Assembly (NCBI GenBank): GCA_050084515.1
Contig: CM114272.1
Span: 50,902,001-50,966,000 of the forward strand
From: Blasia pusilla
Taxonomy: Eukaryota > Marchantiophyta > Marchantiopsida > Blasiales
Direction: 5' to 3'
Length of the DNA stretch: 64,000 nt
A model generated the notes under the pieces. That model ran no database searches and was not told the origin of the DNA. It worked only from the letters and a program-made list of their open reading frames with translations. Every line of letters starts with the position of its first letter. Positions within the stretch are counted from its first letter, which is position 1. This document shows, piece by piece, positions 20,085 through 31,732 of the stretch. A program made the position numbers and the translations under genes.

Positions 20085-20698
20085 AGTTTGTCACATCCGA
20101 GTAGCCGATAGGCCGAGATCTATCGTGGATAGGGCGGAGGAGCGGACTATCTTGAGTGTAACTTTGTCCCACAAAGTGTCGGATGAGGTTGAGGATAGGT
20201 CCATTGCGTCGAGAACGTCATTTCGGCGACTTTCATGTTGAGGTCTTTACGGTCGGATGACTTGTTGACCAGTCACCGCCTGGTAACTTTGTGTGCGCAG
20301 GTTACCAAGGGAAGTGCTATTTTTGGGGTTTGAGCCTTTTGGCTCTTCCCAACCTATATAAGAGAGGGAGATGGCTTTCCTAAGCCATCTTTCTCATGTT
20401 GGGCCGTTGGAGCACCTCCCTTGTATGTGTGTGAGCTAGGACTAGGGTGCTAGCGTCCGGATTCCTTGATAGCACAAGGTGGACGAGGCTCGATATGCCG
20501 ATGTAGATTGAGGAGTGAAGTTTTTATTTTGGGTGTGCGTTTTACTACTCTTTATTTTTGTTGAGTGATCTCCATGTATATGTATGAGTTGATTTTTTGT
20601 ACATGTGTGGATCGACCCGTGTGTGGGAAAGATCGGTGTTGTGTGGTGTAGATGTGACCAGCGATGTATGTTGTGTAGCGATATGTATGCGCACGACA
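20085..20698 (+). mobile_element. leader plus LTR remnant of a second, collapsed gypsy copy
   Basis: The leader repeat (20088-20560, TATA-like box at 20354-20362) is followed directly by another LTR (20562-20698, TG...CA). Together with 19949-20084 this gives LTR-leader-LTR. It could come from a tandem insertion whose interior was deleted, or be a small element of its own. Confidence 0.82.
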
Positions 20699-23600
20699 CC
20701 CATGAGTTATGTTTGTCTAGCTGTTCTCTACAAGTTGCTCATGACACCAAAGAGAACGTTGCACGAGGAAAGAATAAACACCAAACATATGAAGGGAGGT
20801 AAATTGGGTGCCAAAAATTTTTATTTTCCCTCGGCTTTAGAATATGAAGGAATTACACTGATATATCCAACGCCATTGATATCATTGGAAATTGACAGGT
20901 GTAACACTAGAATATCTAATAATTCTCAAACAAATTTGGAGCCTTGACCTTTTATTCCATAGTATCTAACCTATCAAAAAATGCCCTTCAACTCATTGAG
21001 TCATCTTGAGCATTACATGTGTGATCCTTGCAAGCTTGACCTTTACATCCCACTGCCTTTTCTTCCTCAAACTTATGCCTCTTCCACATCTCTTTACTAA
21101 CAAGCAATCAACTTGGGCACTCTACTTTCAGATTCATGTTTTCTTGATAAACATAAATCAAAGTATTTTTGGGTAGTGGACCTTGAGACCTGGTTCTAAC
21201 CTCTCATGTACAATTGCTTGGTTGTGGTGGAAGAGCTTGAGCTTGCTCGAACATGGAGGTCCTATTTGCCTTGACTAGAAAATTTCTTACCAAAAATATG
21301 AGTTGGTGTTTTTTTGTTGCTTAGGGTGCAAATCTAAAGTTTGATGGGAGTTCTCATCACCCTCGTCCAAAAATCCTCCTCATATCAACCGTAGTGGGCT
21401 TTGGATTAGGCATGAAAGCATAATTCTGACTATCACAAACATCATATTCAAAGTTGACACAACAAGTAAATGTCTGATCATTAAAGTCTCCACCAGCAAA
21501 ACATTCATCATATCCTCATTCAACAAATTCCTTAGGAGTCTTTCTGTCATGCTCAATTGGACTAAGATCATTTCTATCTATGAATTTTGCGCTCGGAAAC
21601 GTCTTGCATAATAGGTCTCTGAATGTAGTAATATGAGGTTGAACGTGGGGATACTCAACAAATAGAGTCTACATATGAAAGAGGAAAGGGAAATGTTTTT
21701 CTAGTTTCTATTCTAGAATCATACCAACTTGAAATCCAGCCTCGATCAATCCTTGTGCTTTGCATTGTGACAAATGCATGTTTGTATCCATCAAGATACC
21801 TTTTGAATGTTTTTGGAGAATAAGACTACTTGTCCAAGGAAATCTGCTTGCATGCAAGTGTGCTTCCATAATCCCAAACACTACTTACTACCTTCAACTT
21901 CATCGTCCTTCAAATCCTTGTCTTTCTAGAGCAATCAAGGAGCCTATTGAAATTTTGAGGTCTTCAAGGTATACCAGCATAAATTCGTAATGCACTCTCA
22001 AATTTTGAAATTCTCCCCCTTATTCCCATTTCTAGTAGGCCACGCAAGAGTGGAAGTAGCAACCACGGTTGATTTCAAACATCGCGATAGGCCAATCGAA
22101 TTTTGCCTATCTGAAAGCTCTCTAGAATCAAGGCCTTCATATTGCACATCGTTGTTTGAATCACCATGATGCTCCTCCATGTCCTCATTTCACTTGGTCA
22201 TCGTTTGGTGGATTGGCTCGCAATTAATTAAAAACGGAAACGGATTATGGCCCTTCACTAAAGTGCACTCCTAGTTGTCTTGTGGGGAGGCTTGAAAATT
22301 GCAAATTTTTATCCAATGGACGCAAACTCACATGCAAGTGGAGGCTTTGCCAACCATTCCTTGTAGGTGCAAGGCAAGAAGCTTTTCTAAGCCTCGCTCA
22401 AGAACTCTTGTCCCGTACCCCTTTTCCAACTTCCAACAAACTTCCCACCCTCTTGTTGGGTTGAGAAGGTCATTCCGACGTCCTAGGCAACACCCTATAT
22501 CATCCACGTGTATCTATATGGGGTAATATTTCACACCCCTATTATTATCTGCATTATTATTGGATAGTGGACCTCTAATTTTAGACCACCTCTTGCAATT
22601 TTAGTGAGGGCCAATTCCATGTCAATCGAGTTCAGATTAATTTGGGAAGGTCATATCCAGGGTCAATTAAGGTAATGATAGATAATTCAAATTACCCATC
22701 ATTAGTGGATGGACAATCCAAACAACTTGTCATTAGCCCCCCTCCATCATCAAAGTACATACTAATATCTAAGTTATATATTCACAACTATATCTATTAT
22801 TATTGGAAGGTGCCCTTCAATCTTTCAAGCTCTCCTCTTATTGACACTTTGCATTTTCGACCAATAAGGTTACTCACCTTATGGACCAATAAAGTCGTTC
22901 AAAATTGACTTTATAAACCCCTACAAATATTGAAAGATAATTCTCATTTTGAGAAGTAAATTAAATATGTGGATCACTTAAATTAGTGAGGTGTATCCAA
23001 TTGCCATGTTTCTCCTTCAAATCCGAATTCATACTTCCTTCCTAACTCAATGTCTTTCTTCCCTTTCTCTGTATAAGATGTGCTCTTTGTTCAATCCCTC
23101 CAATTCCCTGCTGTCTTTGTTTCTTCCTCCTTTACACATGCATTCCATTCAAACTTCATACCTTCCATCCTTCAATGAACCATGTACTCTTTTCCAACCC
23201 TTCCATCATAACTCGCTACTCCACTCCCTCAATCCATTCCCCATATTTATACATCTAGAGATTGTTAAATGCAAACTGGAAAACTATGAACTATGAGCAA
23301 ATTATTTCTCATATCTGGCCTTGAAGTAAATTGAGGCGATATCAGCGATCACAGATACTCAATGCCAATATTCATCCTTCATTCAGATCAATTATGAATC
23401 AAATTCACACTCATTGTTCATTCTTGATCAGCCCTTCTTCCTTTGTGGACCACCTGATTACAAAGGAGAAAGTAGATCTCTAGGTACTCTCGTGAGGATC
23501 GATTACCCCATGAATCAAAAGACTAACTGGATCCACAAGTTAAGATTATCACAAGTAACATGAATATGTACACTAGGCAAAATTTAGGCTCAAATTTTAC

Positions 23601-23793
23601 TCCCTCGCCCTTAGAAAGCCTAATCTATATCAAGCTCGATACATCTACTAATTGCTTGTAACTACCGAGTGGTTCAAGATCGAACTAATTAGGACAGATT
23701 TAGTATTTCATTTATGATACAATGTGCTACTGGATTAGGAAACGTAAGGACTCTGAAGTATGGAGGGGAAGTGCAAATTATTAAAGCAAATTT
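20699..23793. other. gene-free stretch between gypsy remnant and DGK gene
   Basis: Minus-strand pieces at 21380-21571 and 21998-22180 look coding-like (for example S-N-N-D-V-Q-Y-E-G-L-D) but have frequent stops and no domain I recognise, possibly an old element. A Helitron-like start, A|TCTATTATTATTGG, lies at 22793. Confidence 0.4.
22793..22905 (+). mobile_element. partial Helitron-like element
   Basis: The 5' terminus resembles TCTATATTATTATTGGAG and is followed by GGTGCCC and a GACCAATAAGG block, as in the 62556-62710 subfamily. No clean CTAG 3' end is seen. Confidence 0.4.
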
Positions 23794-26700
23794 TCATGAT
23801 AAGCGGACAGCCATCTCTTGCAGAAGAGTTCTCTTTTGAGCAGCACTAATTAACCCTCTACATTCGGCATTTTCTAACACTTCCACCATAACTGCTGCTG
23901 CATGGCCCAGAGGTCCCTCTGCCGTTCGCTTCAACATGAATGCCTGCAGCACAAAATTGCCATGGTGACTTTCACTTCATACTTTAGTAGATAACAATAA
24001 CTACAGATTTCCTTGCATCAAAAACACTTTTGACGATGGTTTTTTTAACTCTAAGTCCACTAACATGAGTATTTGACAGCTGGTAGCAGTATCTTCTACT
24101 AAAGACCTTGAAGACATGCATATTTGAGAAGAACCAAACAGGCCAACCAAACAAGGCAAGCTTTCAGGCCCCTAATCTCTATTATTTAATGAGCCTGGTT
24201 GACTGCATGTGATCCAACTTTGCCTTCATTTTCCAACCCCAACTAATTTCTCTCAAGGCTTCAGCAAATTGTAAGAGGAAAACCTGTCCATGATGTGAAA
24301 TTTCAAAAGAAGCCGGTGGTTGTATCCAAGGCTCGCCATCAATTTGTACTGGGAAGGTATCTGACAACCAGATTTTTATTACACGTCCTTGTCCTAGTCT
24401 CCGTGCTCGGGACAGCCCAACCTGCAATAAAGAGGGTAACATTTAGGAGTCTACTAAAATCAAGCTTTAAGACCTGATACAGACTAGCAGTAGTCTCACA
24501 GCTCCTTTTCTTGATGATTGGAAATAGAACAAACAATCTTGTTCTTGTACTATTTCCAATATATACCCTGACCCGAGGTCTATCCTTGCGCTAATGTCAT
24601 ACCTCTTGACGTACCTTCCAGTACCTCACCATGTTTAAATTAGCCTTCTGACTTGTTACTACTTTTGCATATCAGTAAAGACCATCAAATGTACAAAACC
24701 ACCCAGTACTACCTGCCTTGCAAAAGCTGAGTGGTATGCACTCATTACGAACCCAGGCACCAACATACACCAGTCTTGACAAAAATTTAGAAACTATTCA
24801 TACTTCTAACTAACCAATTCGAAATATCACAAGCTTAAATAATTCTTTCCAAAGATATGTTGGTCTCCATGAATCTGCATATCCTTAGAGACAAAGCTTC
24901 CACCTAGGAAAATGTAATAGAATGTTCAGTCTCAGATCATTTGGAAGGGGGAACTAGAAACGTCTGTCCTCCCTCACCTTGTAGACGAAGTATTCTCACC
25001 TGCAGTTTCCCTAGATGCCATGCTCCACAGATACCAACAACCTCCAGCATTTTATCATGCATATATTGAGCATCAAAATCATCTTCATGATCCTCTTCAT
25101 TCTGCCAAAGGTCCACACCTCCCATGTAGCTTGCAATATTTGTGACAAGAACACCTTCAATGTCCTGAACAGTTGGCACAAGAAAAGCACTCGTCAATCG
25201 ATTCCAAATGCGCTGTATGTCCATTTTGCCACATTGAGCACTCAGGGTTTGTGAAGTATTCTTGTTCTCAGAACTTCATGAAGTCTGTTGCATCCTATCA
25301 TGGCATCATGAGGTCTGTTGCATCAGATATTCGTGCATTGGCCACGGTTCAGTCCTTCCCAAATTTATGATCTGCAACAAACTTTCAAGACTACTTTGTT
25401 CTGGCATTAGCACCTTCAGCATGTAGGTTACCTCAGGAATCTCGATTTCCGATCCATCAATTTTCAAGCGAAGTTGCCACGGGAGATCTGCACATGTCCT
25501 ATCCAAGATGTCTTTTGCACCCTCCTTCGCATAGAGCATTTTGTTCATGAACTGTTAACGAAAGAACCGACACATGAGGTTGTTTTTCAGGCCACATACA
25601 AAAACAGAGGTATATGAAGACCAGCAGACTACAGCAAACATCATGTGTGCACACACCTAAATTGTGAGCTCAACTGATTCCAACAAAATAAGGCCTAGGA
25701 AAACTTTTATGTGTAGAGTGGATCGCAAATGGACCACGAAAAGTGTATTAACCACGGCAGAAATAGACAGATTTAGTTTCCGATCAAACATCTGCTCAGG
25801 GTAAATCCCCTGGAACAACCACAAACATGCAAACCTCAGCTGTTGCTCAACACTGGAGTCAGGATCACATACTAGAGCTAGAAAATATGAAATACCTGAT
25901 TATAGAACTTTTCTGGGCTCTCCTCTCTCAGCATGTGAATATCCAAGGCCACCTTTGCATCACATCCAATCCCTGTAAATCAGGAACCAGACGAACACAT
26001 TTTTCCTGTCATTTAAATATAAAGACTAGCTTTTAAAAACATTATCCAATTGAACAGTGAAGGACCCAATCAATCTTTGCGGATCAATCGACTGCTAGGA
26101 GCATCTCAAGCTAATTTGGTCTGAATAAACTTTCACACCGGTTGATAAATCCTACATCATAGGAATACAAACAGTTTCCAAGAAATACCCTTGAAGTTTG
26201 AGTCGGTTAAGGTCCATACTGCGTTGGAAGTAGTAAATCAATCAATATCCATGGAAATACAAACAGTTTAGAAGCAAGATCAGGAACTTTTGAGTAGGTA
26301 AAAGTTCCATAATTAGTTAGTTAATCTCTACCATGAGACCTAATCCTTTTACCCCCACCCAAGAATGTGTTTGGCCCTGATCGACAGCTCTAGAGGCCAT
26401 ACTTCATAGAATCTTTTTCTTTTTCTTCTCTGGTAAAGTAATCTAGGTACAATATTCTTGAATTTACTACTTAATTGTCCCAACACTCAAGAGAAAGGGG
26501 GGAACACATGTGTTTCTTTCGGCATTGTTCAAGACATCTCTTAGTATGTCTCTAGATCAACACTGGAAACAGAACTTATCCTCTATTAAACGGGATATCC
26601 AGGCACTAAACTACTAGCCGTATATTATTCCCAATAACTCTTCCATCTGCAAAGGAGGATTAATATCGGGCACAAAATGGGTTAAAATGTGAGAGCCTCC

Positions 26701-29537
26701 CTTTCAGTGTAGTAATCTCAAACGGGGATTGTAAGGGCTTGTGGTGAAATCTCCATTGATGGTTCTATAAGCTGGATCCATACAAAAACAGCGCCAAAAG
26801 ATCCCAAGCGAGTGCAGAACAGTACCATTGATGAAACTCTCATTCTAAAGGACTTCAATCATCCAGACAAGCACAAACTTCTCTGATTTTGGCCTCCTGT
26901 TCTAGAAAGAAGCACGGCTAACACTACTGTGGGAATGTGACGAATATACTCTGATTCGATTCAGCCATGCCACCTATCAGCTGCAACACATATACCCCAC
27001 ACAGTGTATGACTGGGGATAGCAAAGTGGATGGACTTGGGCATATGACCATGCTATTTCAGAAAAGCTCACTTATGCAGATTGGGATAAACCTTACAGGA
27101 TCATATCACGAAGAAGTCCACCAGAACCATCAACTTGGCCATGATAACCACCCAAGATATATCAATCCAAGCAGCAACAGGAATGCACTTATGGTGGGAG
27201 CAAAAAGTCCATGCCTTCTTGACACATCTGAAAACTTCTTGTGCAATACAAGAAGAATATTTTATCTCTTTGCCACATTAAACACCTCAGATTTACTCCT
27301 GAAGAAATCTTTATTTGTGACTGAAATTTCAGCTTCGAATGTCAATAGTATACATAGGTTAGTAGAAATTTTCATCGTCAGACAATGACTTACCACTTCA
27401 GGGAATGATCATAGCAATTTTCAATCTACTATACAGACCTATATCAACACAGAAATGTTATTACTTGCCCTAGCTTTAGGACCACACCTTCAAGCGCCCA
27501 AGAAGAACCTGTACCAGCTTAAACTAAAAACCTATTTGGTAGAAGTTAAATCAAAATTAGAGCGAGTCGTCTTTTTTCTTTAAGTGTGACATGAAATAGC
27601 CGCATGGCTGCCAGTAAGATGAAAGCTGACACAAGGACCTCATCTTCAAAATATGGCTCAGACTTCAAAGTTTTAAATTCATGTAAAATCATATGATTGA
27701 CTGACTTAGTTTCACTAACCCAAATTTAATTGCTTACATTTGAACTGTTCCGACAGAGCTCAGATATAATAGAAGTTGGAGTTTGAATCAAACCTAGATA
27801 ATTATTCATGTACTTTGATGTGACTTTGGCCTCAGCTGCTTCCTTGGAGACGTTCTCTGAGATGGTAACACACCAGCGATCAAGCATGGTCACTGCTGAA
27901 TGATCAATGTGATGCAGGACCATTGACAGCCCACCTTGCCTTTCGACAGCTCCATAACCTCCCCCCCAACCAAGCACTCTTGAGAGATCATTTCCAGTCC
28001 CAATTGGTAGAATGGCTACGGGTGGAGGGGATTCAAAATTGCGCTTCTCGATCTCATCGAGCACCCATCCAACAGAGCCATCACCTCCACAGACAAGAAC
28101 TTTGAAGTGAGGTACGGACTCAAACAGAGAAAGACCCAACTCGGGAGGCTGATCTCCACTTAGTTCACACACCTGCAAGAATAGTTATAGACCCGTCATT
28201 AACTTCAGTTGTCCGCAACATAACCACCGAATCACACCTAACCATATGAATTGTAGCCAAAGTATATGGCCAAATTTACGAAGATGAAAGTGGCAATATG
28301 CTGAATAGAACATGAAACTTAAAGAACCTCAAACCCAGGAATGAATTTAGAAATAAACATTGATAACGGTCCTTCAAAAAATTTCATGTCACCACAACTA
28401 CTACGAAGGAAAATTTCACTCTTCTGCCCAAATTGAAACATCACGGGTTAGTTTCCGTACTTGCAAAGGATTGAGCAGCACATTGAAGCGCCTCTTCAAA
28501 GCAGCACCGTGCTGGGCTCCACTCTTCCGATTAATAAAGACGAGCAAGGGTCTTGCATCCTCCGGCAAAGCTGTCACGATGTATTTAGAATGTCCATAAT
28601 CACGACCAACTCCCTTTTCTGATTCTGGAGTGCTGTTCTGACTGCTACTGTGCGACTCGCTGCCGTTTTTCCTCCGACGACGATTCTTTTTTCGTAAGCT
28701 CCGAACTGAAGAAGCGAGCTCGTTGGCACCCAGAGTGATTTGGCGAAGAAGTCCACCGCCAGTGCTTCGTCCAATATCCTTCACTGCTAGAGGTGAAAGA
28801 ACTAGTCTTTTGTATGGTCCTAAGTCACAGATTTCATGGCCCTCTTGTGCAATTTTGGCGTGGCATTGTACATGCACCAGACGCTGGCACCAGATACATC
28901 GCCAGAGGGGAGCACGGGACGCGAGAAAAGACCCATTGCAAGGCTCCTCACAATGCATGCAAAACGCAGGATCGTCTGGTATATCCTCCATATCCATCCA
29001 TCCTTCCACCCATTGGTGAAGCACATCTGGGCCCGACATGGACACATACTTACAATCATTTGTTGCTTTGTCGCAGCATGAAGAGTGTGCTGCTACTCCA
29101 CAGGTCACACAACGATGGAAAGAAACCAGCGACGCAGCCACCGATCCCAGAGGGGCCGGAGCGAGAGTATTTATGCACACACAGCAAGTCGATGGGCCGC
29201 CCTTGTGACCTGATTCCTGTTGCCATAAATGTGGCACATCGCGACCTCTCTTCTGAACAAAAGCGCTCCGCTTTGCTTGGGCTGCGTGCTTGAGCCAATA
29301 AAATGTAACTCTCGTTTGCCATAGAAACAATGAATACACAAACGCAACGATCACGGCAAGGATGACAAGCAGCACTGCCAGAAGTGTGGCATCCAGTCCA
29401 TTCGGAGAATTCAATTTGAAAGCTATCCAATCGACGACCAACCTCAGCTGACGGTACACGAAGCTCAGAAGGTGGTGAATGATGTTCATGGAGATATTAT
29501 AGTCCTCACTAGGTTTCAACGCAACTACCGCTCTCAC
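23794..29537 (-). CDS. DGK1/2-like: diacylglycerol kinase, plant cluster I type (7 exons, 701 aa)
   Basis: The enzyme phosphorylates diacylglycerol to phosphatidic acid in lipid signalling. Exons in order of transcription: 29537-28461, 28172-27794, 25972-25896, 25551-25432, 25164-25000, 24421-24284, 23943-23794. All joins are GT-AG and keep phase; the total is 2106 nt including the stop. One hydrophobic segment (residues 50-73) suggests an ER or plasma membrane anchor. Two Cys/His-rich C1 domains follow (about 103-163 and 174-237), then a basic Ser-rich linker (282-308). The catalytic domain starts near residue 328, with the nucleotide-binding G-G-D-G at 388-391 and G-T-G-N-D-L-S after it. 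The accessory domain begins in exon 3 (G-C-D-A-K-V-A-L) and runs to the end. Length and layout match Arabidopsis DGK1 and DGK2. A second Met at residue 17 is another possible start. The gene looks intact. Confidence 0.95.
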
Positions 29538-30720
29538 TCCGCCAGACGATTTTGGGAAGTCTACGGCAGATTCCGGAACTTAAGCGACTTGTAATCCGAC
29601 TCCCCTTCCTCAATTTCACAATTCCGGCGTGTTCGCGACCTACTAATCCTGTTACCACTCAAGTTCCAAACCCCCGAGGCCTCTACTCAAAACCTCGTCC
29701 GAATTCTAGGCACTCGAAGCACCATGACCATACGGCGCTCGCTGCGGACCGCATCTGAAGCCTCTAAGTCCCGTCTCCAGAGCACCACCACTGGCGGATC
29801 ACGTACGCGTACTTTCAAGAATCATGATTGCAATTACTTACGAGACAGCGCGGACTGACCTCAAACGCCCCTTCTTGCTGCTGTTGCTGTTTTCGGTGTC
29901 CTCCAACGCGCCCGACTCTCCAGCCTTTGCCGAGAGTCCTTATAAAGCAACCAATTGCTTCTCATCTTCACCTTTCCCTCCTTCCGATCCACTCTTCCTC
30001 CTCCTCTTCCTCCTTCCTCTCACGCTTTGTTCTTCTTGTACCTCCTCGGAAGCGGACTCGCCTTCCGCCTGTCACAATCCTCGTGCTCTCTATTTCCACT
30101 CCTACTCACTCAATTCTCGTCCGTTTTGAGCACAATTTCTTCCAGTAATTGCTGCCCTCCCCGAACTGTTCGGGATCGTCGGCCGCAGGCCCGATCCGGG
30201 GCCTATGGATCCTGATTTGCGCCCCAAAGATTCACCCCACGGCATCGACCACAAACGTCGACGAGCAAGCAGCATTACGACAGACAGATCGAGCTTAACG
30301 TGCGGGCAGACAGACGTCGACGCGAGGGAAGGAAGAGGCGTGGTGCTTTTCCTTGTCCATTTCCGGATTCCCCCGGCTAATTCCTCTCGTGCGGCGCTGA
30401 GGGTTTCGCATCGCTAGATCTCACCCATCGACGGCGCAACCCAGGTCTCCTAAGGTTAACTGCAGCACTAATCTCACCGTGAAGTGGCGGGCTTCGGATA
30501 TCGCACGACACACGCCAAGGGTTTTCCTCCGCCAGCGGAGAAGGGCCACCCTGTGTGAGGAGAGCTTTCCTTCCGCCACGTGGCTAATTTAACTCTATCG
30601 ATCTCTCGGATTGAGCTACAATCCGGAACGGGGAAGTTTCGAGTCGATAGATAAAGCGTCGGACCGTTGATTCTTCCACCAAGTCACCCAGGCCGGGGAA
30701 TCAGACCGTGACATGGAATT
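29538..30720 (-). promoter_or_regulatory. upstream region and probable 5' leader of the DGK gene
   Basis: This stretch is richer in GC than its surroundings and includes pyrimidine-rich runs on the plus strand (29950-30060), which read as GA-rich on the transcribed strand. Frames on both strands have no recognisable domain. I cannot place the transcription start. Confidence 0.4.
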
Positions 30721-31730
30721 TTCCTGTACTCACAAGCAGAGGGGGAAAATACACCTCATACCCATATTACCAATTTTGCTACATCTATCTTCTTTACATC
30801 TATCTAGTAGTTAACATGCCTTCCCGTGCTTTCGTATGAAAATAATTAAACAATATTCGTAATTGAAAATATTTTTTAAATTTTAAATTTAAGTTTAGTT
30901 TTCACCTTTTTAATTTTTTGAATATTTTACTTTTAAAATAAAACTTATTTTTAAAAACATTTAAATACCATTCAACTCACATAAGTATTTCTGCTCCATA
31001 AAAATTTAAATAATATCTATTATTTTTTTCTTTCCATCAAATATCATCCACTGTTTATATTAATAGTTAATTTTAATTATTTAAATCATTTTCTTTTTAT
31101 TCATTTTCTTTTCCCAAAATATCAAATGTGAATCAATATGATTATTTTGGAAAATAATCCTGTTTATCATTTTAAATTTTCAACACAATTTCTATTTTCT
31201 TCTTAAGTCTCGGAAGAGTAATAACATTACATTCTTCTAAAAGTTCTACTCCTCAACTAAAATTTAAATGATATCACACTCCCCTAAATAAATCCACTCT
31301 TCCATAAAATTTAAAAAATATTTATTCTTTCTCACCCACATAGAAGGGTGGAAATGAAAGAGTAGGTATTTTTTTAACTTTTATGGAAGAGTGGAATTAT
31401 TTAAAGGAGCTGAGTATTATTTAAATTTTAGTTAAGAAGTAAAATTATTTTAAAAGTGAAATTTTATTACTTTTTTAAGATATAAGACCGTGGAAATTAT
31501 ACTTAATTTTCATTCATATATATATAAAGTGGGATCATCTGAAAAAATAGTAATATATTTCTAATTTTGTCTCTTGATTCGTATTTTAATGGAAGGGAAA
31601 ATGATTATTTTACAATAATTAAGATATCTTATTTCATTGGAGTATTTATTTATGTGTTATATTTTTCGTATTTTTTTTAAAATATTTATCACTTTTAATT
31701 GGATGGAATTTCTCGCCCTATTCTAAATAA
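30721..31730. other. AT-rich gene-free DNA
   Basis: Very AT-rich sequence with A- and T-runs. ACATCTATCT occurs twice at 30782-30806. I see no coding potential or structured repeat. Confidence 0.5.
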
Positions 31731-31732
31731 TG

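Noticed and set aside
20085-20110. tRNA primer-binding site after the gypsy LTR
   Set aside because: No TGG-starting sequence complementary to a tRNA 3' end is seen next to the LTR.
28793-29293. 166-codon plus-strand frame inside DGK exon 1
   Set aside because: It is antisense to the C1-domain coding sequence of the kinase and has no domain of its own.
29828-30215. Ser/Pro/Leu-rich frames upstream of the DGK gene
   Set aside because: Several overlapping frames are open because of CT-rich DNA; no domain or splice logic supports a gene.
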